Assembly (NCBI RefSeq): GCF_008630535.1
Contig: NZ_VWPH01000003.1
Span: 248,001 to 312,000 of the forward strand
Source: Saccharopolyspora hirsuta
GTDB taxonomy: Bacteria > Actinomycetota > Actinomycetes > Mycobacteriales > Pseudonocardiaceae
Direction of reading: 5' to 3'
DNA: 64,000 nt
Shown: piece after piece, positions 49,055-57,187 of the stretch
Layout: each line of letters starts with the position of its first letter
How positions within the stretch are numbered: the first letter of the stretch is position 1
Translations under genes and position numbers: made by a program
The notes under the pieces: model-generated
Seen by the model: the letters and a program-made list of their open reading frames with translations, nothing else
What the model was told of the DNA's origin: nothing
Database searches by the model: none

Positions 49055-50686
49055 TCAGAGGTCTTCGGCGAAGGGGATCTCGCGGACCGCTTCGGAGGTC
49101 ATCCAGCGGCGGATCGTCCAGGTCGCCCGGACGTCGTCCTCGTTGTAGCGGAGGATCCGGTCGCGCTGGGAGAGGACCGGGACGGTGCCGCCGAGGCCGA
49201 CCGCGTCCCGGTACCAGCGCATCGAGTTCTCGCCGCTGGCCTCGGCGTCCCGCCAGCCGAACCCGGCGCTCGGGGCGATCACCTTCAGGCCCTTGCCGTT
49301 CGGGCACAGGAACTGCTCGCGGACCGAGGCGAACAGGTCCACCCACTCCGCGGAGCGGATGAACTCGCGGACCTCGGCCACCGACGGGACGCCGGGCTTG
49401 CCCGCGAACCGCTCGGCGGAGGCCAGCATCCAGCGGTTCTCCGCCAGCTCGTTGTAGCAGTACGCGCGGAAGCTCAGGCCGCGCTCGTACGCGCGGCGGC
49501 GCACCGAGCAGAACCAGGTCCAGAACTCCGCGAAGGAGCGGCCCTCGTCGTCGGACGGCAGCGGCTCCCAGCTGACGAACGCCCGGTAGCCGGGTTCGTC
49601 GCCGATGTCCGCGCCGGACAGCCAGCAGCCCCACAGGTAGGCGCCCGAGTCGCCGTAGCTCTCCATGTCCACGTCGACTTCCACGTCCGCCCGCGGCACC
49701 GACACGTCGCTGACCCGCCGCACCAGCGGCAGGTCCTGCAGCCACGCCTTGGCGAGCAGGATCGCGTCGGTGTTGCGCACCCCGGTCAGCGGCAGCTCGT
49801 CGGCCCGCTCCAGCGGCACCGCCGCCAGCTCGTCCACTGTGGACACGCCGAGGTCGCGCAGCGCGGTGGCGTCCTCGCCGCGCACCACCAGGCTGACGTC
49901 GCGGCGGTCGCGCAGCTGCTGCTCGCAGACCGGCCACCACGGGCAGCCCTTGCACTCGTTGATCCGGGACGGTTCCGCGAGCGGTTCGGCGCCCTCGTTC
50001 GCCGCCGTGGCCACCGCCAACCGGTCGGCGAACCGGACCTCGTACTCGGTCAGCGCGGTGCGCCCGCCCGGCCAGTTCGGGTTCGCCAGGTCGTGCCAGA
50101 CCACCACGTCGGCTTCCACGCCGATCACGCCGCCCCGGTGCCCGGCCGCGCTCATCCCGCAGGCCTGCAGCAGCCGGACCGCGTGCGCCAGCCGGAGCTG
50201 GTCGCGGGGCTGCGCCCGCACCTTGCGGGTCTGGTCGGTCGAGGCCGCTTCCGGGACCGGGCGCTCCACCGGCGACACCTGCGCCCCGCGGCCCGGATCG
50301 GTGATCTTGTGCCGCACCACCAGCACCGGCACGTACCCGTCCCCGCTGCGCACCAGCAGGTCGACCGTGCCGCGCCGACCGCTGACCTCGTCGGACGGCA
50401 GCTGGGCGGCGGAGATGTAGCGGGTCCCGGCGCGCATCGCGGCCAGCGTGAGCTCCGCGCGGTCGCGGGCCGCGCCGCGCGGGATCTCCGTCCAGTCCGG
50501 ACCGTGCAGCCTGCTGAGCAGCTTCGCGACGGCGCGGCGGTGCTCGGCGGCGTCGGCGATGCGCTGCTCGATGCCCAGGTCCAGCGGCGCCGGCGGCTGG
50601 TCCTGCATCGCGGGGTCGTTCTCCAGGTGCACGCGTCGACGGCAGCGCGTCACCACGCTTGCGTCGAGCAGCACCTTCTCCTTCAC
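49055..50686 (-). CDS. TM0106-type RecB-family nuclease
   Basis: GTG 50686 (VKEKVLLDASVVTRCRRRVHLE) gives 543 aa. The N-terminal half is a PD-(D/E)XK-like domain (GTVDLLVRSGDGYVPVLVVRHK with the expected acidic and Lys residues) closing with a Cys cluster, ECKGCPWWPVCEQQL, as in iron-sulfur RecB-family nucleases. A helix-hairpin-helix-like segment (LRDLGVSTVDELAAVPLERA) follows. The C-terminal domain (VEVDVDMESYGDSGAYLWGC, ENSMRWYRDAVG, RYNEDDVRATWTIRRWM) resembles the RNase H-like domain of the TM0106 family. Its role, probably DNA repair, is not established. In-frame upstream starts exist without ribosome sites. Confidence 0.85.
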   Translation of the reverse strand: MKEKVLLDASVVTRCRRRVHLENDPAMQDQPPAPLDLGIEQRIADAAEHRRAVAKLLSRLHGPDWTEIPRGAARDRAELTLAAMRAGTRYISAAQLPSDEVSGRRGTVDLLVRSGDGYVPVLVVRHKITDPGRGAQVSPVERPVPEAASTDQTRKVRAQPRDQLRLAHAVRLLQACGMSAAGHRGGVIGVEADVVVWHDLANPNWPGGRTALTEYEVRFADRLAVATAANEGAEPLAEPSRINECKGCPWWPVCEQQLRDRRDVSLVVRGEDATALRDLGVSTVDELAAVPLERADELPLTGVRNTDAILLAKAWLQDLPLVRRVSDVSVPRADVEVDVDMESYGDSGAYLWGCWLSGADIGDEPGYRAFVSWEPLPSDDEGRSFAEFWTWFCSVRRRAYERGLSFRAYCYNELAENRWMLASAERFAGKPGVPSVAEVREFIRSAEWVDLFASVREQFLCPNGKGLKVIAPSAGFGWRDAEASGENSMRWYRDAVGLGGTVPVLSQRDRILRYNEDDVRATWTIRRWMTSEAVREIPFAEDL

Positions 50687-50958
50687 GGGTGAAGCGTATG
50701 CCGTCGGCATGACAGGTGCGGCCATCCCCCCGGCTACACGACCGAGCGGTGTCGTACGCTCCGCGCACGAAGCGTGACCCTTGCGGTCGTGCGCAACCGT
50801 GCGCGGTTCCGGGTTTCGCACCGGTCCGCGAGCCGGCCTCACCCGAACCGGGAGTTCTGAGCTCCGATTTCCGCGGAATCGCACCGCCAGCTCAGGCCGG
50901 GATCGCGGGTGCGCTCTTAGAGTGATCGGAAACGCCAACCGCCGAACAGGAGATCCCG

Positions 50959-51522
50959 GTGAGGAAGCGCACGAACCGGCGCAGGGCCGCGAAGCGGACC
51001 CCGACCGAGCACCGCAGGGCGGCCAAGGCGGCGAAGAAGGCGGACAAGCGGGCCGCCAAGGCGATCAAGAAGGGCGAGCACGGACGCATCACGCCGAGCA
51101 ACGCCAAGAAGGTAATCGGCGTGGCCAAGGTCGTCGGCCCGGTGCTGGTCCCGTTCGCGATCCGCGCGGCGTCCGCCGTCCGCGACAGCTACGACCGGGC
51201 GCGGGCCCGGCGCCTCGGCGTCCCGGTGGACGACCTCGGCACCTACACCGGCCACGGCGCGGCGCTGCACGCCCGCATCGCGGGCGACTCCGACGCCCTG
51301 CGCGCGCTGCGCGAGCAGGCGGGCGACGAGGAGGCGCGGCTGGCCGCGGAGCAGTACGCGGAGCGGACGGGCGCGCGGCTGATGCAGCTGACGACCGCGG
51401 TGCGGGCGGCGGAGCGGATGCCCGCGCAGCGCCGCCGGTCGGCGCACCGCGCGGTGGACGCGGAGCTCGGCCAGATCGAGGACGACCTGCTGACCCGCTT
51501 CGGCGTCCCGCCCCGGCGCTGA
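50959..51522 (+). CDS. DUF6474 family protein
   Basis: GTG 50959 follows AGGAGATCC and gives 187 aa. The N-terminal 45 residues are extremely basic (RKRTNRRRAAKRTPTEHRRA, AKAAKKADKRAAKAIKKG), followed by GRITPSNAKKVIGVAKVVGPVLVPFAIRAASAVRD and YDRARARRLGVPVDDLGTYTGHGAALHARI, which match DUF6474. A hydrophobic segment near residues 50-70 may lie in or on the membrane. These proteins are actinobacterial and uncharacterised. The gene ends before a terminator hairpin. Confidence 0.72.
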   Translation: MRKRTNRRRAAKRTPTEHRRAAKAAKKADKRAAKAIKKGEHGRITPSNAKKVIGVAKVVGPVLVPFAIRAASAVRDSYDRARARRLGVPVDDLGTYTGHGAALHARIAGDSDALRALREQAGDEEARLAAEQYAERTGARLMQLTTAVRAAERMPAQRRRSAHRAVDAELGQIEDDLLTRFGVPPRR

Positions 51523-51536
51523 CCCCGGAACACGAC

Positions 51537-51568
51537 GAGGGGCACCTGCCGATGCGCAGGTGCCCCTC
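51537..51568. terminator. Terminator hairpin after DUF6474 gene
   Basis: GAGGGGCACCTGC (51537-51549) pairs perfectly with GCAGGTGCCCCTC (51556-51568) around CGATGC and is followed by TCTTCG. It lies 14 bases after the stop codon. Confidence 0.8.
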
Positions 51569-51576
51569 TCTTCGAG

Positions 51577-51600
51577 TCGCAGTTTCAATTGAAACTGCGA
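51577..51600. repeat. 24-bp perfect palindrome, family A'
   Basis: TCGCAGTTTCAA is followed by its reverse complement TTGAAACTGCGA. Sister copies lie at 9995-10022 and 32646-32667. It lies between convergent genes. Confidence 0.75.
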
Positions 51601-51617
51601 TCCGTGCTGCGCGGAGT

Positions 51618-51662
51618 CCCCGCGATTTCAAGGGAAATCCGAGTTCCGCTGAGATCGCGGGG
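51618..51662. repeat. Degenerate family A palindrome after OpuC operon
   Basis: CCCCGCGAT (51618-51626) pairs with ATCGCGGGG (51654-51662); the interior TTTCAAGGGAAATCC / TTCCGCTGA is a decayed version of the family A core. It lies directly downstream of the substrate-binding protein gene and is its probable terminator. Confidence 0.6.
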
Positions 51663-51667
51663 CCGGG

Positions 51668-52666
51668 TCAGCGGCCGGGGATCTTGACGAAGCCCTTCTC
51701 GGCCATCCAGTCGCGGGCGACGTCGGCCGGGTCGCGGCCCTCCACGTCGACCTGGGCGTTCATCCTGACCAGCTCCTCGTTGGTCAGCACCTTCGACACC
51801 GGCTCGAAGATCGCGGTGATCTGCGGGTATCGCTTGAGCAGCTCATCGCGGGTGGTGATGCCGATGTTGTAGCGCGGGAAGAACAGCTTGTCGTCCTGCA
51901 GCACCTTCAGGTCCAGCGCCTTGATCCGGCCGTCGGTGGTGAACACCTCGCCGAAGGTGCAGGTGCCGTTCGCGGTCGCCTGGTAGATGCTGCCCTCGGT
52001 CAGCGTCTTCACCTTGGACTTGTCCGCGGTGAAGCCGTACTCCTGCTCCACCCCGGGCATGCCGTCGTTGCGGTTGGCGAACTCGGTGTCCACGCAGAAC
52101 GTGGCGTCCTCCGGGTGCTCGGCGATGACCCGCGGGATGTCCGACAGCTTCTCCACGCCCAGGCGCTTGGCGGCGTCCTGGTTGACCGCGAACGCGTAGG
52201 TGTTGTCCACGTTGTAGTCGATCGCGGTCCAGGCGATGCCGTTGCGCTCCAGGTCCTGCTGCTTGACCGCCTCGTACTGGGCGCGGGCGTCCGGGATCGG
52301 GTCGTTGTTGCCGTTGTAGCTGATCCAGGACGTGCCGGTGTAGTCCCACAGGACGTCGATCTGACCGCTCTGCAGCGCGCGGCGGGCCGTGGACGACCCG
52401 ACGATGCTGGTCAGGTCCCGCACGTCGGCCCCGGCCGCGGCGAGCGTGAACTCGGCGATGTAGCCGAGCACCATCTGCTCGGTGAAGTTCTTCGACCCCA
52501 CCGTGATGGTCACGCCCTCCAGCTCCGGGACCGGCTGGATCGAGCCGGGCTCCACCGCCAGCGGCACCGAGCTGCCCGAGCTCAGCCCGCAGCCGGACAG
52601 CAGGACCCCGGCCATCGCCAGCGAGGCCAGTTTCAGCGCGCCGCGGCGCGACGTTCGAAGCTTCAT
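51668..52666 (-). CDS. Glycine betaine/choline ABC transporter substrate-binding lipoprotein (OpuCC-like)
   Basis: ATG 52666 follows AGGGG and gives 332 aa. Residues 1-27 form a lipoprotein signal with the lipobox LLSGCG. The mature protein has VTITVGSKNFTEQMVLGYIAEFTLAAAG, the standard opening of OpuAC/ProX-type betaine/choline/carnitine binding proteins, plus GQIDVLWDYTGTSWISYNG and aromatic residues suited to a quaternary-ammonium cage. It is anchored outside the membrane and hands ligand to the two permeases. The gene overlaps the preceding permease gene (ATGA). The ligand is inferred from family. Confidence 0.92.
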   Translation of the reverse strand: MKLRTSRRGALKLASLAMAGVLLSGCGLSSGSSVPLAVEPGSIQPVPELEGVTITVGSKNFTEQMVLGYIAEFTLAAAGADVRDLTSIVGSSTARRALQSGQIDVLWDYTGTSWISYNGNNDPIPDARAQYEAVKQQDLERNGIAWTAIDYNVDNTYAFAVNQDAAKRLGVEKLSDIPRVIAEHPEDATFCVDTEFANRNDGMPGVEQEYGFTADKSKVKTLTEGSIYQATANGTCTFGEVFTTDGRIKALDLKVLQDDKLFFPRYNIGITTRDELLKRYPQITAIFEPVSKVLTNEELVRMNAQVDVEGRDPADVARDWMAEKGFVKIPGR

Positions 52667-53433
52667 CGCAACCCCTTCGGCGACAGGTAGGTCTCGGCCA
52701 GCGCGCCCAGCCAGTCGACCAGCAGCGCCAGCGCCATGGCCAGCACCGAGCCGACGATCATGACCGTCCAGTCGTTGAGCTTGTAACCGGTGTCGATCAT
52801 CTCGCCGAGGCCGCCGGCACCGACGAACAGCGCCAGCGTCGCGGTGCCCACCGCCAGCACCAGCGCGGTCCGCAGACCGGCCAGGATGTACGGCACGGCC
52901 AGCGGCAGCTCGATGCGCAGCAGCACCCCGGCACCGGACATGCCGATGCCGCGGCCCGCGTCGATCAGCGACCGGTCCACCTGCTGCAGGCCGACGATGG
53001 TGTTGCGCAGCACCGGCAGCAGCGCGTAGAAGGCGATCGGCAGCACCGCGATCCAGAACCCGGTGGCACCACCGGTGAACAGGAAGAACAGCACCAGCAG
53101 ACCGACCGCCGGGGCGGCCTGGCCAATATTGGCGATGCCGATCACCACCGGCGCCGCCCTGCGCGCCCACGGGCGGCTGAGCAGCACGCCCAGCGGCACC
53201 GCCACCGCGATCACGATCAGCGCCACCGCGAAGCTCATCAGGAAGTGCGCCCAGGTCAGGCCGAGGATGAACGGCGCGTTGATGCTGCGCGCGGTCACCT
53301 CGTCGTTGTCCTGGCTGAACGCCCAGCCCAGCACCGCGGCGACCAGCACCACCACCGCGACCGGCTGCGCCAGCAGGCGCAACCGCTCCGCGGTGCGGGA
53401 TCCGGAGTCCGAAGCGAACTGGCTGCTCATCAC
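52663..53433 (-). CDS. Osmoprotectant ABC transporter permease (second)
   Basis: A 256-aa integral membrane protein with about six helices and the binding-protein-dependent permease motif region (YALLPVLRNTIVGLQQVDRSLIDAGRGIGMSGAGVLLRIELPLAVPYI, the EAA-like loop). It is of the OpuCB/OpuCD type. The gene overlaps the ATPase gene upstream (ATGA at 53430-53433) and the binding-protein gene downstream, indicating one operon. It should form a heterodimer with the permease at 54601-55248. Confidence 0.88.
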   Translation of the reverse strand: MMSSQFASDSGSRTAERLRLLAQPVAVVVLVAAVLGWAFSQDNDEVTARSINAPFILGLTWAHFLMSFAVALIVIAVAVPLGVLLSRPWARRAAPVVIGIANIGQAAPAVGLLVLFFLFTGGATGFWIAVLPIAFYALLPVLRNTIVGLQQVDRSLIDAGRGIGMSGAGVLLRIELPLAVPYILAGLRTALVLAVGTATLALFVGAGGLGEMIDTGYKLNDWTVMIVGSVLAMALALLVDWLGALAETYLSPKGLR

Positions 53434-54608
53434 TCGTCCCCGGCCGAATCGTCGGCGTGCTCTTCGCGCAGCGCCTTGATGGTGTTCATCACGGTGTCGA
53501 TGTCGACCACGCCGACGTACTCGCCGCGGGACCCGGTGACCACCGCGACGCCGTCGTCGTCGGTGAGGATCGCCTCGAGCGCGTCCTGCAGCGTGGAGGC
53601 CAGCGACACGCTGTCCTCGACCGGCCGACCGGCGCGGTCCAGCGACGACACCGCACCGGCTTCGCGGGCGGTGGCCCAGCGCAGCGGGCGGTTGCGCTTG
53701 TCCAGCACCAGGCCGATCGCGCCGCGGCGGGTGCCCAGCTTCTCCTTGAGCACCGACGGCTGCTCGTCCACCTTCGCGGTCGGCACCTGGCCGACCTCGA
53801 TCTCCCGGACCCGCCGCAGGGTCAGCTGCTTGAGCGCGGCACCGGCGCCGACGAACCCGGCGACCGTGTCGTCGGCCGGGTTGGCCAGGATCGCGTCCGG
53901 CGTGTCGTACTGCAGGATCTTGGACCGCTCGCCCAGCACCGCGATCCGGTCGCCGAGCTTGACCGCCTCGTCGAAGTCGTGCGTGACGAACACGATCGTC
54001 TTGCCCAGGTCCGCCTGCAGGCGCATCAGCTCGTCCTGCAGCACACCCCGGGTGATCGGGTCCACCGCGCCGAACGGCTCGTCCATCAGCAGCACCGGCG
54101 GGTTGGCCGCCAGCGCCCGGGCCACGCCGACGCGCTGCTGCTGACCGCCGGAGAGCTGCCGCGGGTAGCGGTCGCGGTACTCGGCCGGGTCCAGGTTGAC
54201 CAGGTCGAGCATCTCGTCGATGCGCTCGCTGATCCGCTTCTTGTCCCAGCCGACCAGGCCGGGCACCATGCCGACGTTCTCGCCGACGGTCATGTGCGGG
54301 AACAGCCCGGCCTGCTGGATCGAGTAGCCGATCTCGCGGCGCAGCTTGTCCGGGTCCAGGCCCAGCACGTCCTGCCCGCCGATGGTGATCTTGCCGGAGG
54401 TCGGTTCGATCAACCGGTTGATCATCCGCATGGTGGTGGTCTTGCCGCTGCCGGACGGTCCGACCAGCACCACCGTCTCACCGGCGGGGATGGTCATGGT
54501 CACCGATTCGACGGCGGGCAGCTTCTGGCCGGGGTAGCGCTTGGAGACCTCCTCCAGGCAGATCTCCACGCCGTGCCCGCTGGTCGGGGTCTTGTTGTCG
54601 TCAGCCAC
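53430..54608 (-). CDS. Osmoprotectant ABC transporter ATP-binding protein with CBS domain
   Basis: A 392-aa ATPase. Walker A is LVGPSGSGKTTTMRMINRLI, the Q-loop follows, the signature is YPRQLSGGQQQRVGVARALA, Walker B is VLLMDEPFGAVDPITR, and the switch His lies in VFVTHDFDEAV. The C-terminal 120 residues (LGTRRGAIGLVLDKRNRPLR to VAVVTGSRGEYVGVVDIDTV) contain one or two CBS-like motifs, the regulatory domain of OpuCA/OpuAA that senses ionic strength. It overlaps both flanking permease genes by a few bases. Confidence 0.93.
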   Translation of the reverse strand: MADDNKTPTSGHGVEICLEEVSKRYPGQKLPAVESVTMTIPAGETVVLVGPSGSGKTTTMRMINRLIEPTSGKITIGGQDVLGLDPDKLRREIGYSIQQAGLFPHMTVGENVGMVPGLVGWDKKRISERIDEMLDLVNLDPAEYRDRYPRQLSGGQQQRVGVARALAANPPVLLMDEPFGAVDPITRGVLQDELMRLQADLGKTIVFVTHDFDEAVKLGDRIAVLGERSKILQYDTPDAILANPADDTVAGFVGAGAALKQLTLRRVREIEVGQVPTAKVDEQPSVLKEKLGTRRGAIGLVLDKRNRPLRWATAREAGAVSSLDRAGRPVEDSVSLASTLQDALEAILTDDDGVAVVTGSRGEYVGVVDIDTVMNTIKALREEHADDSAGDE

Positions 54609-55248
54609 GAATACCTCTCGAAGTCGTCAGCCGCCCGATCAGCACGAAGACGGCGTCCAGCAGCAGGGCCAGGACGATCACGCCGACGGTGCCGGCGATG
54701 GCCATGTTCAGCGCGTTCGCGCCGCCCAGCTGGCCGAGTCCGCTGAAGATCAGGTTGCCCAGGCCGGGTCCCTTGGCATAGGCGGCGATGGCCGCGATGC
54801 CCATCAGCATCTGGGTGCTCACCCGCATGCCCGCGAGGATCGCGGGCCAGGCCAGCCGCAGTTCGACGCGCGTCAGCACGCCGAACCGGCTCATGCCGAT
54901 ACCGCGGGCCGCGTCCAAGATCGGTTGATCGACTGTAGACAGCCCGACGATGGTGTTGCGCACGATCGGCAGCAGCGCGTACAGCACGAGCGTGAGCACC
55001 GACGGTGCCACGCCCAGCCCCAGCACGGGGATGAGCAGGCCGAACAGCGCGAACGACGGAATGGTCAGGATGGCGCTGGAGAGCGCGGTGGCGATCGCCG
55101 CCCCGGCGGGGCTGCGGTAGACCGCAACCCCGACCAGGACTCCGACGATCGTCGCCAGCACGATGCACTGCAGCACCATGCTGACGTGCTGGTAGGAGTC
55201 CACCAGCAGCGATTGCCACCTGGATGCGACGTAGTCCAGGAAGTTCAC
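54601..55248 (-). CDS. Osmoprotectant ABC transporter permease (first)
   Basis: A 215-aa permease starting at GTG 55248, 3 bases after the stop of the BCCT gene. Helices include LVDSYQHVSMVLQCIVLATI and VGVLVGVAVY; the coupling loop is YALLPIVRNTIVGLSTVDQPILDAARGIGMSRFGVLTRVELRLAWPAI. It is of the OpuCB type and overlaps the ATPase gene by 8 bases. It should work with the permease at 52663-53433. The adjacency to BCCT genes makes osmoprotectant uptake a firm inference. Confidence 0.88.
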   Translation of the reverse strand: MNFLDYVASRWQSLLVDSYQHVSMVLQCIVLATIVGVLVGVAVYRSPAGAAIATALSSAILTIPSFALFGLLIPVLGLGVAPSVLTLVLYALLPIVRNTIVGLSTVDQPILDAARGIGMSRFGVLTRVELRLAWPAILAGMRVSTQMLMGIAAIAAYAKGPGLGNLIFSGLGQLGGANALNMAIAGTVGVIVLALLLDAVFVLIGRLTTSRGIRG

Positions 55249-55251
55249 TCG

Positions 55252-56964
55252 TTACTCTTTCCCGCCCGCCGAGGTCGCGGTGGGCTCCTCATCGGTCTCC
55301 ACCGGTGTGGTGACCAGCTGGAAGTCGCCGTCGTGCTCCTCGGTACCGGTGATCACGGCCTGCTCGAGGACCTCGGCGCCCTTGGCGTCGCGCAGCATCA
55401 TCGGATCGCTGCGCAGGTCCTTGACCAGTGCCATGCACATGAACAGCAGCACGATCACGAACGGCGCGGCCGCGATGATGGCGGTGTTCTTCAGCCCGTC
55501 GAGGGCGTCCTCACCGCCGGTCAGCAGCATCACGGTGGCGACGCCGCCGATGACCACGCCCCAGAACACCACGACCGCCTTGCCCGGCCGGGTGCTGCCG
55601 CGCTGCGACATCGAGCCGAGCACGACCGAGGCCGAGTCGGCGCTGGTGACGAAGAAGTTGACGATCAGCAGCATGGCGAGCACGCTCGCCACCCCGGACA
55701 GCGGCAGGTTGCGGAACAGCTCGAACAGCTGGTCCTCGCCACCGGCCGCCTCGGACAGGGCCGCGCCCTCGCGCTCCTGGGAGAGCGCGGTGCCGCCCAG
55801 GACGGCGAACCAGACGACGCTGATCACGCTCGGCACCAGCAGCACGCCGCCGATGAACTGGCGGATGGTGCGGCCGCGGCTGATCCGCGCGATGAACATG
55901 CCGACGAACGGCGTCCAGGAGATCCACCACGCCCAGTAGAAGATCGTCCAGCCGCTCAGCCAGCTCTGCATCTCCTCGCCGCCGATGGCGCCGGTGCGGG
56001 AGATCATCCCCCCGAAGTCGCCGAGGTAGGACCCCACCGACAGCGGGATGATGTCCAGGATGAACACCGTCGGACCGGCGAAGAACAGGAAGATCGCCAG
56101 CAGCAGCGCGAGCACCATGTTGCTGTTGGACAGCAGCTGGATGCCCTTGGCCACGCCCGAGACGGCCGAGGCCACGAACGCCGCGATGAGCACCGTGATG
56201 ATCCCGACCAGCAGCGTGTCGCCGATCGCGTCCACCCAGCCGACCTGCTGCAGCCCGGCCGCGATCTGGGTCGCGCCGATGCCCAGCGAGGCGGCGGTGC
56301 CGAACACCGTCGCGAACACCGCGAGGGAGTCGATGATCCGACCGGGCACGCTCTCCGACGCCCGCTTGCCGAAGAACGGCACGAACGCCGAGCTGAACAG
56401 CTGCTTGCGCCCGCGCCGGTAGCTGGCGTAGGCGATGGCCAGGCCGACCACCGAGTAGATCGCCCACGGGTGCAGCGTCCAGTGGAACAGCGAGGTGGCC
56501 ATCGAGACGCCGACCGCCTCGTCGGTGCTGGCCTCCACGCTGCCCGGCGGCGGGCTGGCGAAGTGCGTCAGCGGCTCGTTGACGCCGAAGAACATCAGGC
56601 CGATGCCCATCCCGGCGGCGAACATCATGGCGATCCAGGACGAGGTCCGGAACTCCGGCTTCTCACCGTCCTCGCCCAGCGGGATCCGCCCGTACTTGCT
56701 GAAGGCCAGCCACAGGGCGAAGACCACGAACGAGGTGGCCGCGATGACGAAGACCCAGCCGCCGTCGCGCACCAGCACGTTCAGCGCGGTGCTGGAGAAG
56801 GCGTTCAGCGAATCGGGGTCGATCACGCCCCAGGCGATGAACGCCACCGCGGCGACCGCGGCGATGCCGAACACCACCCAGTCCATCCGACCTGGCTGGT
56901 CGGCGAGCTTGGTGCTCACCGCCCCGGCCGGTTCGTCCGATCGTTCTAGTACTTCGGTCGACAC
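55252..56964 (-). CDS. BCCT family betaine/carnitine/choline transporter (copy 1)
   Basis: GTG 56964 (VSTEVLERSDEPAGAV) gives 570 aa with about 12 helices. Family landmarks are MGIGLMFFGVNEPLTHF, the aromatic substrate loop in WTIFYWAWWISWTPFVGMFIARISRGRTIRQF, and MATSLFHWTLHPWAIY. A long hydrophilic C-terminus (EHDGDFQLVTTPVETDEEPT) may sense osmotic strength. The sequence is about half identical to the next gene, so the pair looks like a tandem duplication. It lies immediately upstream of the ABC permease genes. An upstream open stretch lacks coding support. Confidence 0.93.
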   Translation of the reverse strand: MSTEVLERSDEPAGAVSTKLADQPGRMDWVVFGIAAVAAVAFIAWGVIDPDSLNAFSSTALNVLVRDGGWVFVIAATSFVVFALWLAFSKYGRIPLGEDGEKPEFRTSSWIAMMFAAGMGIGLMFFGVNEPLTHFASPPPGSVEASTDEAVGVSMATSLFHWTLHPWAIYSVVGLAIAYASYRRGRKQLFSSAFVPFFGKRASESVPGRIIDSLAVFATVFGTAASLGIGATQIAAGLQQVGWVDAIGDTLLVGIITVLIAAFVASAVSGVAKGIQLLSNSNMVLALLLAIFLFFAGPTVFILDIIPLSVGSYLGDFGGMISRTGAIGGEEMQSWLSGWTIFYWAWWISWTPFVGMFIARISRGRTIRQFIGGVLLVPSVISVVWFAVLGGTALSQEREGAALSEAAGGEDQLFELFRNLPLSGVASVLAMLLIVNFFVTSADSASVVLGSMSQRGSTRPGKAVVVFWGVVIGGVATVMLLTGGEDALDGLKNTAIIAAAPFVIVLLFMCMALVKDLRSDPMMLRDAKGAEVLEQAVITGTEEHDGDFQLVTTPVETDEEPTATSAGGKE

Positions 56965-57129
56965 AGATCTCGGCGCCGAACGAGCGGCGCCTCCTCCTTT
57001 CGGGGGGTCGGTCGCACCCGGCCGGTTCCGGGGGTTCCGGCTGAACCGGGACCCGGAGCCGATCACGCGCGACCCGTGCAGTTCCGCCACCCCGGGGGAA
57101 CGGGACAAAAGCCCCAGGGGGTGAACGCA

Positions 57130-57165
57130 GTGCGCGCCCGGCCGCCGCAGCAGCCGGGCGCGCAC
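57130..57165. terminator. Terminator hairpin after BCCT copy 2
   Basis: GTGCGCGCCCGGC (57130-57142) pairs perfectly with GCCGGGCGCGCAC (57153-57165) around a 10-base loop. It lies 23 bases after the stop of the minus-strand BCCT gene, so the two BCCT genes may be separate transcripts. The rest of 56965-57187 should hold the promoter of copy 1. Confidence 0.7.
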
Positions 57166-57187
57166 ACGCTTCGGCCGGAAGGACTCG